DNA of 64,000 bases from Flavobacteriales bacterium (GTDB taxonomy: Bacteria > Bacteroidota > Bacteroidia > Flavobacteriales_D > Sanyastnellaceae): contig JADKIZ010000003.1 in NCBI GenBank assembly GCA_016722445.1, positions 62,001 to 126,000 of the forward strand. The letters run 5' to 3'. Shown here one piece after another: positions 26,579-35,915 of this stretch. Numbering within the stretch: the stretch's first letter is position 1; the number at the start of each line of letters is the position of its first letter. A program made the translations under genes and the position numbers. The notes below the pieces were generated by a model, which worked only from the letters and a program-made list of their open reading frames with translations, was not told where the DNA came from and ran no database searches.

Positions 26579-29500
26579 ATGAAGGTATTCACCGTTTCTT
26601 GGGGAAGGTATGTGCTATGCGCATTTACGACCCTGATTCTCTTCAATCAATCAGCTTATTCACAACAACCAGTTCCACGCCAATGGAATGAAACCATGTT
26701 GAATTGTGTGAGAAAAGATCAACCGCGTCCAACAGTGATTGCGCGTCGACTTTATCTCGCAGCCATTTCCATGTATGATGCATGGGCAGTTTACGACAAT
26801 GAGGCATCACCTGTATTGTTGGGACAAACCATTGGAAGCTTCACATCAACTTTTGATGGTATTCCGGCTCCGGCAGATATTCAAGCAGCGCGAGAAGAAT
26901 GTATCAGTTATGCCATGTATCGTTTTCTTAAAAATCAATTTTCGAGTGTACCCGCTTCGAATCAGCTTACTGTAAATGGGTATATCGAAGCACAAATGGC
27001 ATCATTGGGATATGATCCTTTGATCACTTCAACGGCTTATACGGATGGTGATCCTGCGAAACTTGGGAACTATATCGCAGCGCAGGTTCAGGCTTACGCT
27101 TTGCAAGATGGAGCCAATCAATCTGCCAATTACGCCAATCAATTTTACGCTCCGGTGAATGGTCAGCTTCAACCACAACTGGCTGGCAATCCAGACATGT
27201 ATGATCCTAACCGTTGGCAATCATTGTGTCTTACATTGATCTGTGAACAAGGAACAGATATACCTGGAGTACCATGCATACCAATGCCATGCAATGCACC
27301 TGCACTGACTCCGGAATGGGGTAACGTAATTCCATTCTCATTGCGTGAAGATCAAAAAACAACACTCAACAGAGATGGTCATGACTATCATATTTATTTA
27401 GATCCAGGACCACCGCCAATGTTGGATACCGCTAATGCCCTTGGATTTGACGAAAGCTTTTTCAAATGGGGATTTTGTGTAAACTCTATTTGGCATTCAT
27501 TCCACACGCTTGAAGATGATGTGATGATTGATATTTCACCTGCCAATATTGGCAATGTCGATTACAGTCAACTTCCAACCACGTTTGAAGAATACAAAGC
27601 ATTTTATGATGTATACAATGGTGGAACAATTGATGAAGGCTATACCTTAAATCCTATTACTGGTTTGCCTTACGAGGAAAACCTCATTCACCGTGGTGAC
27701 TATACACGTGTACTTTCTGAATATTGGGCTGATGGTCCAACGTCAGAAACACCACCCGGACACTGGTTCACTATTACGAATCACGTAGCTGACCATCCTG
27801 ACTTCGAAATGCGTTGGGAAGGTGCAGGTGAAATCATGGATCCGACAGAGTGGTATGTTAAAACATATTTGTCGATAGGCGGAGGTGTGCATGATGCAGC
27901 AGTAGCTTGTTGGAGTGCAAAAGGATATTATGATTACTCGCGTCCTATCATGTCTATTCGATATATGGCTGATCATGGTCAATGTAGTGATCCGATGTTG
28001 CCAAACTACCATCCGGCTGGTTTTCCTCTGATGCCGGGATATATTGAAATGATTGAAGCAGGTGATCCACTCGAAGGTGAAAGTGGTGAAAACATTGGCA
28101 AAGTAAAACTATACACTTGGAAAGGTCCTGAACCAGCTACAGGTGAAAACGGTGTTGGTTGGAAACTCGCAGAAGAATGGTGGACCTATCAGAAAAACAC
28201 ATTCGTAACTCCTCCTTTCCCAGCATACTATTCTGGTCACTCTACATATTCAAGAACTTGTGCAGAGATTCTTACTCTCTTAACTGGTGACGAATTCTTC
28301 CCTGGTGGTATGGGTGAATTCACAACAAACCCTGGTGGTTTGTTTGCAGACTCAGGACCATCAGAACCGATCACCATGCAATGGGCTCGTTATCGTGATG
28401 CAGCAGACCAATGCAGTTTGTCTCGTATCTATGGTGGTTTACATCCTCCTCAAGATGACATCCCAGGTCGAATTGTTGGAATGGAAGTCGGTCCACAAGT
28501 CTATGAACATGCTGAAACATTTTTCGATGCCGGCATTCCACGTGTAGACAATGTTGCTTTCTCAGCAACAATGATCAATGATGCTCTAGCTGGCAATTCA
28601 CTCAGCTTGACCATTGATTTTAATGAAAACATGAATAGCGGTGTGAGTCCAGTTATACAATTCGCTGGTGACAATGCCTCAACTTCACTTATCTGGATTT
28701 CTGGTTCATGGCTCGATGCCAATACCTATCAAGGCAACTACACCATCGCAGATGACAACACTACTTTAACCAATGTGAATTTCCAGATTACTGGAGCAAC
28801 AGATCTTGAAGACAATGCCAACTTGCCTTTCATCTCTGAATCTATTGTCATTGACACACAAAACTCGCAGTGAACAGTTTTGCCAGCAACTCAACAACTA
28901 TCAGTGATCTTTCTGTTGGAACAACTACAGTTGTTCTCACATTCTCCTTCGACGAGATCATGGATGCAAGCGTTGATCCTGAAATTGTTTTCACAGGAGG
29001 TGATCTCACTCAAACATTAAGTTATGATGCAGCGAACAGCGGATGGGACTTAGCCGGTGTGATCTTTACAGCGACATACAACATTCTTGATGGCAATCAG
29101 GAAATTGATCAGGTAGACGCTCAAATTATTTCTGCTACTGACTTGAATGGCAATGTCCAGGTTATTTCAGACATCACAGAATTGCTCGCGGTTGATACCA
29201 AAAACCCAACTGCTCTTGTAAGTGCTGAGACCTTTGTTATCACTGATGCCAACACAGGAAGCAACAACTATGTGCTTACCCTTGAGTTTGACGAAGACAT
29301 CAACACATCTGATGCCCCAGTGATTGCATTCACAGGAGCGGATGTAAGTTCATCACTCATCCTGACTGCTTCCAGTGGTTGGAATGATATGGATACCTAT
29401 ACAGCTGTTTACTACGTCAACGACCAGAATATTGATGTGAATGGCATTGGTATACAAGTGACGGGTGTAGAAGATTTTTACGGCAACACCATGGTTGAAT

Positions 29501-30492
29501 TCAATTCAACTAACATGCTTGACATCGATACACGCAATCCTCAGATTGTATCCCTTGGTGTGAATGAATCGGTATTGGCCGATGCTGATGCCGGAACATC
29601 TGCTTTGAACATCACTTTCACATTTGATGAAGCGATGGATACAAGCACAGATCCAAACATCACTTTCGCAAGTGCTATTGATCCAACAGCTTCTTCACTT
29701 ACTGCTGAAGGCTGCGACTGGACAGATGCAACACATTATGTTGCCAATTATACACTTGCTGATGCAGGTGAAGAAATCTGGGACATTGCAGTTATAGCAA
29801 CAGGTGCATCAGATGCATCAGGTAATGCTCAGGAACTTACCTACAGTGCAAATGGTGCATTTAGCATCGACACTAAAAATCCGCAATTGCTTCTTACAAC
29901 TGCCAATACATACAACATTACTTCCTCATTCGCAGGCGCAGATGGATTTACCATTGCCACTGTGTTTGATGAACCAATGAGCACGACTGGTAATCCAGTG
30001 ATTACATTCCCAAATGAAAACCCATCTGCTGCCCTCACTAGTGTGAGTTCACAGGATTGGATCAGTTCGACTTCACATTCAACATCGTACACAGTTGCCA
30101 GCGTACTCACTTCTATTCCCGATGTAGACATTGCGATTTCGGGTGCAAGTGATGCTGCAGGGAATCCGGCTTCAACTTCAACACATCCAGATTTCTTCTC
30201 GGTGAACATCGTGATATCTGTGAATGAACTCAGTGCAGAACATCAGGTAAACATTTATCCAAATCCAGTGACAAGCGGAAATGCTGTGTTCATGGAATGG
30301 AACAAAGTTCCAACCGGATTACAGGTTGATGTTTATGACTCTAATGGCAAGTTGATTTGGTCCAAGGATGCCGTTTCAGCTTCTGAGAAGAAAATCGAAA
30401 TAGGAACCAGTGGATTAACAGCAGGAATATACTTCGTACACATCAACAGTATCGAAGGAAAAGCTATTTACAATATCAGCATCACCAAGTAA
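26579..30492 (+). CDS. Vanadium-haloperoxidase-like secreted protein with five Ig-like repeats and T9SS domain, frameshifted (copy 1)
   Basis: After the signal peptide (to about residue 27), residues about 30-650 form a PAP2/vanadium-dependent haloperoxidase domain. All vanadate-binding positions have the expected residues and spacing: K and R seven apart in AKGYYDYSRP (about 448/455), S-G-H in FPAYYSGHSTYS (about 552-554), and R and H six apart in SRIYGGLHPP (about 616/622). Five Ig-like repeats of about 100 residues, with D-T-K/R-N-P boundaries, lead to a T9SS domain (IYPNPVTSG). The literal frame stops at 28873 after IDTQNSQ; restoring one G at 28870/28871 continues it as VNSFASN, giving about 1305 residues. 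The intact paralogue at 35916-39815 has 1299 residues and the same plan. Phosphatase activity is the main alternative. Confidence 0.85.
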
Positions 30493-30526
30493 ATTTATTT
30501 ACTCACCACTACTGCTGATCTATGAA

Positions 30527-30558
30527 GAAGTGGCTGTCCTGAAAGGGGCAGCCACTTT
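30527..30558 (+). terminator. Hairpin after haloperoxidase copy 1
   Basis: Arms AAGTGGCTGTCC and GGGGCAGCCACTT form a strong hairpin 35 bases after the stop codon, though the following T-run is weak. It overlaps the earliest possible start of the next gene, which supports a start further downstream. Confidence 0.6.
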
Positions 30559-30634
30559 CCTACAAAAGATGAATTCATACAAACAGACATATCCATCGTC
30601 CATTTGGATTAATCCATTTTCATTGGTTATACCA

Positions 30635-31441
30635 ATGGAACAAAAAATTTCATTCCTTCTTCGATTTGGAATGTTGGGCTGTTTTGTTGGACACGGCTTT
30701 TGGGGAATAGCGCAAAAAACTGGCTGGTTAAAATTCTTTCTTCTCTTCGGAATACCGGAAAATATTGCATGGAATCTGATGCCTGTTGTCGGAATAGTCG
30801 ACATACTCATGGGTATAATGATATTCCTGCAGCCAAGAGCAATTCTCATTTGGTGGGCTGCAATCTGGACGATCTTCACTGCACTGCTTCGACCCATGGC
30901 AGGAATGGGTATGTCAGAATTTTTTGAACGAGCAGGAAATTATGGGTTACCTATCGCCTTTCTGGTGATGTTCTGTTGGCCCATTCGTCGCGATAAAGCT
31001 TTTCATGCAATCAGGACAACGCCAACTATAGATCCCATTCAGATCATCCTCATTGAAAAAATCCTTCGTTATAGTTTGTTTCTACTTCTTGCAGGACATG
31101 CAGGATTAGCACTTTTTCAGGAACACCCGATTTTACATAGACACGCATCATTCCTTGGTTTCGAGAATCGCAACAACGCGCTGATTTACTTCGGATCTTT
31201 CGAGATGTTGCTTGCCTTCATTGTGCTTTTCAAAGGTCCACAGTTGGGACTGATGATGTTTGTGTTTTTCTTTAAACTCTTTACAGAAATACTACATCCC
31301 ATTTCCGGCAGATTCATGGACACATTTGAAAGTATCGAACGCATGGGAGATTATATCATCCCTCTTACACTGACCATCATCTACGCATGGCAAAGCCACG
31401 TAAAACTGGCGACAAATGACACCGGTCATGCTGAGTTATGA
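30635..31441 (+). CDS. 8-TM double DoxX-like membrane protein (copy 1)
   Basis: I start at 30635 (MEQKISFLLRFGML), because this aligns with the paralogue at 35037-35810; earlier in-frame starts fall in or near the hairpin. Eight hydrophobic segments divide into two halves of four. Each half opens with a G-H motif (GCFVGHGFWG; LLLAGHAGLALF) and ends with a proline-acidic-ERxGxY motif (RPMAGMGMSEFFERAGNYGLP; HPISGRFMDTFESIERMGDY). This internal repeat of a four-helix unit resembles two fused DoxX-type domains. The conserved His, Glu and Arg in or near the membrane suggest quinone, haem or proton chemistry, but that is inference. It follows the haloperoxidase on the same strand; the paralogue sits beside the other haloperoxidase. 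Confidence 0.7.
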   Translation: MEQKISFLLRFGMLGCFVGHGFWGIAQKTGWLKFFLLFGIPENIAWNLMPVVGIVDILMGIMIFLQPRAILIWWAAIWTIFTALLRPMAGMGMSEFFERAGNYGLPIAFLVMFCWPIRRDKAFHAIRTTPTIDPIQIILIEKILRYSLFLLLAGHAGLALFQEHPILHRHASFLGFENRNNALIYFGSFEMLLAFIVLFKGPQLGLMMFVFFFKLFTEILHPISGRFMDTFESIERMGDYIIPLTLTIIYAWQSHVKLATNDTGHAEL

Positions 31442-31451
31442 ACTGAACCAA

Positions 31452-31459
31452 TATATTTG
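31452..31459 (+). promoter_or_regulatory. Candidate -7 element of the TonB-dependent receptor gene
   Basis: TATATTTG fits TAnnTTTG exactly and lies 57 bases before the receptor ATG, in the short gap after the membrane-protein gene. The receptor may therefore have its own promoter. No TTTG -33 box is evident. Confidence 0.4.
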
Positions 31460-31516
31460 CAACAACAACTTACTTAACGTCAAATCCGCTTTGGGAGGGT
31501 CGTTTATTGCTGATCT

Positions 31517-33697
31517 ATGAAAGTAGCATTTTTCCTTTCGTTGTCATTCTTGTTCGTCGTTTTTGATTCAATCGCTCAAACAGATAGTTTGCCTCCTGTT
31601 GAACTACCTCAAGTATTGATCGAGACATACAGAACTCCTCAGCACATGAAACATTTGGAAAGTGTGCAAGGAACTTATATCCATTCCGGTAAAAAAAGTG
31701 AAATCATAGATCTTAAGGAAAAGACGGCTGCCTTAAGTGAAAAATATGGTCGTCAGATCTTTTCGAAAATTTCCGGTGTTTTCGTCTATGACATGGACGG
31801 CACAGGAAACCAAATCAACATCAGTACACGGGGCCTTGATCCACATCGCGGATGGGAATACAACATCCGTAAAGATGGATTGATTACAAACTCAGATATG
31901 TATGGTTATCCTGCCAGTCACTACAACATTCCGATGGAAGCTGTTCAGCGCATTGAAATTGTGCGAGGTACCGGCTCTTTGCAATATGGAGCTCAGTTTG
32001 GTGGTATGATCAACTACGTAAGCAAAGATCCAGACTCCACAAAAACATTTGAATTGGAGAATTACAATAGCATTGGTTCTTATGGTCTCGTGAGTAATTT
32101 TATTCGTGTGGCCGGAACAAAAAGCAAATTCCGGTATAACATCTGGTTCAATAAAAAACAGAATGATGGTTATCGCGACAACAGCGATTCGAAATTCGAT
32201 GCACAGAATATTTCACTTTGGTATCTGCCGAATAAAAATCTCAGTATCAAAGCTGAATTTACAAGGTCGAAATATCTCACGCATATTCCGGGTGCTTTGA
32301 CAGATAGTCTGTTCAAACTAGACCCTACCCTATCTACCAGATCAAGGAACTATTACAGTCCACAAATCATGATTCCTTCCTTGCAGTTGAAATGGCGCAT
32401 CAATGGAAATACCCATTTCGAATGGACCACATCAGCTCTACTCGGAGATAGAAGCAGTGTCATGTTTGACAAAGCTGCAAACATTGCGGATACATTGATA
32501 ACAGCTACTGGAAGTTTTGCCAACAGACAAGTCGACATAGACAATTACCACAGCTATACGAGTGAGATGAGATTGCTTCATCATTATAAACTTTCGAAGA
32601 TGTCCGGTGTATTCACAGGGGGCATTCAGTATATGAACAACGACTTACATCGCAGGCAATTGGGCAAAGGGACGGTTGGAAGTAATTACAATCTTGATCT
32701 CGTTGAGTCTGGTTGGGGCAGGGACCTTCACTACAAAACTTCGAATATTGCCGCATTCATAGAAAATAAATTTTCCATCACATCTAAATTGAATGTCAAT
32801 CTAGGCGCAAGATTGGAATCAGGCGAAACGAGAATGTCTGGCACCATTTCCTATTATCCAGATGATCAATTGGACAATACCATCTCACATCGATTTCCAC
32901 TTTTGGGTGCAGGATTTCAATATGATGTCACCAAACAGATCAATGCATATGGCGGATGGTCACAGGCGTATCGTCCTGTTATTTTCAAAGATATCATCCC
33001 TGGTTCCGTGTATGAAATTGCAGATAAAAACTTGAAAGATGCTAAGGGCTATAATGGAGAATTGGGAATTCGTGGCAAGTATAAATTCCTGAATTGGGAT
33101 GTTTCTGCATTTCTTTTAGAATATAAAAACAGGCTTGGATCTATTGCACAAACCGATTCAACCGGACAGCTCACCATTTTCAGAACCAATATTGGTGATT
33201 CATTTACAAGTGGCTTGGAGTGTTACATAGAGGGTAAATTCGACATCAATAAAAATTCCGGCATAGCATTATATACCGCAACATCTTACATGGATGCCAG
33301 ATATAGAAATGCTCAAGTGCGCAGTGGAAGTGTGAATAAAGATGTGAGTGGCAATCGGGTTGAAAGTGTTCCATATTGGATCAGCAGAAATGGGATGACT
33401 TTCCGATATCGCGAATTCAATTTATCACTTCTATATAGTTATGTGTCCTCAAGTTTTGCAGACGCGTTGAACAGCGCAAAACCAAATGCAAGTGCTTCGG
33501 CTGGACTCGTACCTGAATACGATTTATTCGACATCAATGCTTCGTTGGCAGTCAATCGACATATCACTTTTCAAGTGAATGCGAACAATATCTTCAACGA
33601 AAAATATTACACGAAAAGACCGCAATTCTATCCAGGACCTGGCATCTGGCCATCAGATGGCAGAACATTTTCAGCCACGCTTATCGTCAGAATTTAA
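31517..33697 (+). CDS. TonB-dependent outer-membrane receptor (siderophore/ferric-citrate type)
   Basis: A signal peptide ending SIAQ precedes a plug domain of about 130 residues (GRQIFSKISGVFVYDMDGTG, INISTRGLDPHRGW, AVQRIEIVRGTGSLQYGAQF, GGMINYVSK). A 22-strand-type barrel follows, ending in FSATLIVRI. The plug motif RGTGSLQYGAQFGG and the lack of a SusC-type N-terminal extension place it with metal-chelate receptors (FecA-like) rather than SusC. A region near the N-terminus (LPPVELPQVLIETY) may be the TonB box. It lies in the centre of the mirror-image haloperoxidase locus, so it could import a metal oxyanion or chelate (iron or vanadate) or a product; the substrate is not visible. Its last 11 bases overlap the converging gene. 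Confidence 0.85.
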   Translation: MKVAFFLSLSFLFVVFDSIAQTDSLPPVELPQVLIETYRTPQHMKHLESVQGTYIHSGKKSEIIDLKEKTAALSEKYGRQIFSKISGVFVYDMDGTGNQINISTRGLDPHRGWEYNIRKDGLITNSDMYGYPASHYNIPMEAVQRIEIVRGTGSLQYGAQFGGMINYVSKDPDSTKTFELENYNSIGSYGLVSNFIRVAGTKSKFRYNIWFNKKQNDGYRDNSDSKFDAQNISLWYLPNKNLSIKAEFTRSKYLTHIPGALTDSLFKLDPTLSTRSRNYYSPQIMIPSLQLKWRINGNTHFEWTTSALLGDRSSVMFDKAANIADTLITATGSFANRQVDIDNYHSYTSEMRLLHHYKLSKMSGVFTGGIQYMNNDLHRRQLGKGTVGSNYNLDLVESGWGRDLHYKTSNIAAFIENKFSITSKLNVNLGARLESGETRMSGTISYYPDDQLDNTISHRFPLLGAGFQYDVTKQINAYGGWSQAYRPVIFKDIIPGSVYEIADKNLKDAKGYNGELGIRGKYKFLNWDVSAFLLEYKNRLGSIAQTDSTGQLTIFRTNIGDSFTSGLECYIEGKFDINKNSGIALYTATSYMDARYRNAQVRSGSVNKDVSGNRVESVPYWISRNGMTFRYREFNLSLLYSYVSSSFADALNSAKPNASASAGLVPEYDLFDINASLAVNRHITFQVNANNIFNEKYYTKRPQFYPGPGIWPSDGRTFSATLIVRI

Positions 33698-35015
33698 AGA
33701 TGAGAGGCTCGGCACCGGTATCGAGTACTTGATTTTCGTAGCCGAAAAAGGAGTTTTTTGTACCATCTGTATATCGAATGATCATGAGCGGAGAGAACTC
33801 CCAATGATCTTTGGTCTTTCCTTCCATGGTCAATTCAAAACTTCCATGCGAGAGTTGTTTTTTAAGCACTGGATCGTTGGGTTCTGGAGTAAATGCACCA
33901 AAGTAACTTCCTTCAGGTTTTTCTGATTTAAACTCAAGACCAGAACCAACCACCTTTTCAGCGAGTAACAAACCATCTTCATTTTTTACCCGAATGCGAA
34001 TATCCTGATCAGCCATTTTCGGATCCTTTTTATCTCCGCAGAAAAAAGTAACTTCAATACTTTTCACATAGATTCTCTCTACATCCAATTTGAGCATTCC
34101 AGAAGCGCGACCATTTTTGTTTTCAGCAACAAGTTCATATTCTGTCATTGATTCAGGAGCTACAATCACTTGTCCTTTTGCCTCTTTTACTCCAATGGTA
34201 TGATTTAGAACAACCTGATCAACACCATATACCTCCCACGTGATGGCAGAATGCCGGCTTTCCATCACCTTATCTTCTGATAAAAAATATTTTCGGATAA
34301 AAGGTGCGTATTGAGTCAACTCTGGTAAATGTGCTGAAATAGGCAATGCCTTTCCTCCCATAAAAAACTCAAAAGAAACAGCGGTTGAATCCATACGCTC
34401 AATCAAAGTGACGATAGGTTTTTCACCTGGCATTACCTTGATAGATTTCCCCTTTCTATTCACAAATCCGCCTAGCGCTTTGATATTTCCCTGAACACTC
34501 CATTTGACTTTTTTAATCTCTGGAATGTCGACAGCATTGATGTATAAAAAAGACTTTTGAACATCTGGTCCATAGGCCATCCAAGTGTGCCAACCTTTGG
34601 TCTTGATTTGTTCTGACAACTTCTTTTCGACGGAGGGAAAATTATTCTTGACTATTTCACCGACCTTTTTCCAATACATTGAATCCAGTTCGTGGTAGTA
34701 CAACATTTCACCACGGAAGTGATTAAACCACTCATGGATATCACTTTTTTTGTTCAATCCTTGCAAAGCCTGATGATTGAATCCGATCGCATTGCAAGCA
34801 GACTCCAACTCTTGAACATTCTTGATATCACTCGCGACAAACCAATTTGCGAATGATTTTCCGGCTTCATAATTATCGGAAGATTGTGTCTGGATAGTTT
34901 GGAAAAACTCCTGTTGCGCGGATAGTTTTACAGAAAACGCACAAATCAGCAACGTAAGTTTGGCAAACGTGCCGAGGACAAATGAAAACCTTTTCATCAT
35001 TTTATTTTTAGACAT
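33687..35015 (-). CDS. Secreted protein of unknown function
   Basis: A long signal peptide ends near residue 34 (KLSAQ). Residues about 35-160 are helical and charged (NYEAGKSFANWFVASDIKNV, FRGEMLYYHELDSMYWKKVG, KTKGWHTWMAYG). Residues about 230-310 look like an Ig-like or bacterial PKD-type beta domain (SAITWEVYGVDQVVLNHTIG, TEYELVAENKNGRASG), and the C-terminal 120 residues are beta-rich (YVKSIEVTFFCGDKKD). No T9SS sorting domain is present. I recognise no family. It is 21 bases upstream of the second DoxX-like gene on the same strand (that gene starts first), so the two probably form one transcript after haloperoxidase copy 2. An ATG at 34997 is an alternative start. Confidence 0.65.
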   Translation of the reverse strand: MSKNKMMKRFSFVLGTFAKLTLLICAFSVKLSAQQEFFQTIQTQSSDNYEAGKSFANWFVASDIKNVQELESACNAIGFNHQALQGLNKKSDIHEWFNHFRGEMLYYHELDSMYWKKVGEIVKNNFPSVEKKLSEQIKTKGWHTWMAYGPDVQKSFLYINAVDIPEIKKVKWSVQGNIKALGGFVNRKGKSIKVMPGEKPIVTLIERMDSTAVSFEFFMGGKALPISAHLPELTQYAPFIRKYFLSEDKVMESRHSAITWEVYGVDQVVLNHTIGVKEAKGQVIVAPESMTEYELVAENKNGRASGMLKLDVERIYVKSIEVTFFCGDKKDPKMADQDIRIRVKNEDGLLLAEKVVGSGLEFKSEKPEGSYFGAFTPEPNDPVLKKQLSHGSFELTMEGKTKDHWEFSPLMIIRYTDGTKNSFFGYENQVLDTGAEPLIFKF

Positions 35016-35036
35016 AAGAAAATCACGAGCACAGGA

Positions 35037-35810
35037 TCAGGAAGCGAATTCTCGTTTCACCTGTTTGGGCTCAGCGACGAACGCATAGATCAACATCAAT
35101 GCTGGAGGTATGACATAATCACCAAATCTCTCAATGGTTTCAAAGACATCAAGTGGTCTTCCGGCAATCGGGTGCATCAATTCTGTTGCGATTTTAAACA
35201 CCAAAACAAATACCAACAAACCATAGGTTCGAGGAAATACCAAAACCCAGATGGCAAGTATCATTTCAAATACGCCGAAGACAATCATATTGGTATTCGC
35301 GGCTTCCACACCAAGAAAACTCATGTGTTTTGCGAGACCCGCATGGTGATTAAAAACTGCGAGACCACCGTGGCCTGCGAGAAGTAAAACAAGACTCAGG
35401 CGCAAGGTCATTTCAAAAGCAGGCAATCTGGATGCATCCATCATATCGCCAACTTTGATTTTCTGAAACCAACCTTTCCATGAAACCATCATACCTGCCA
35501 TGACCAAAAAAGCCAGTGGCACACCATAGTTACCTGCGCGTTCATACAATTCAGACATTCCCATATTGGCTGATGGTCTCAATGTGGCTGTGAAAAATGT
35601 CCACATGAAAGCATACAACAGCAGAAAACGCGATGGATAAAAATAACCGATGATTCCAATAACAATGTCCATGATACCTATGAGAGGCATAAAGAAACGA
35701 GCGGTCGGCTCATCGATACCGAAAACTTCAAAAAATGGCAACCATCCATCTTTTCCAACGATACCCCAAGCACCGTGACCAACAAAACAACCAAGTAAAC
35801 CAAGGCGCAT
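35037..35810 (-). CDS. 8-TM double DoxX-like membrane protein (copy 2)
   Basis: This 258-residue paralogue of the 30635-31441 product has the same two four-helix halves: RLGLLGCFVGHGAWG ... LRPSANMGMSELYERAGNYG, and LRLSLVLLLAGHGGLAVF ... MHPIAGRPLDVFETIERFGDY. An in-frame TTG precedes the ATG. The DIVIGIIGYF and FEMILAIWVLVF helices match between halves as well. Conservation is highest in the GH and ER-G-Y motifs in both copies, so these are probably functional sites. It follows haloperoxidase copy 2 by about 100 bases on the minus strand, mirroring copy 1. The family is unnamed to my knowledge. Confidence 0.7.
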   Translation of the reverse strand: MRLGLLGCFVGHGAWGIVGKDGWLPFFEVFGIDEPTARFFMPLIGIMDIVIGIIGYFYPSRFLLLYAFMWTFFTATLRPSANMGMSELYERAGNYGVPLAFLVMAGMMVSWKGWFQKIKVGDMMDASRLPAFEMTLRLSLVLLLAGHGGLAVFNHHAGLAKHMSFLGVEAANTNMIVFGVFEMILAIWVLVFPRTYGLLVFVLVFKIATELMHPIAGRPLDVFETIERFGDYVIPPALMLIYAFVAEPKQVKREFAS

Positions 35811-35915
35811 CAAAAATAGAGACGGCGGAAAGATTTTCCGGCAGTCTCATATCTTATATTTTGATGAATCCTGTCACTTTGCTATTTGGCTGTGAATAGG
35901 AATAACGATTACAAA

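Noticed and set aside
28870..30492. Separate Ig-repeat protein gene starting at GTG 28870
   Set aside because: It lacks a signal peptide, begins in mid-repeat, and a one-base correction joins it to the upstream haloperoxidase, matching the intact paralogue.
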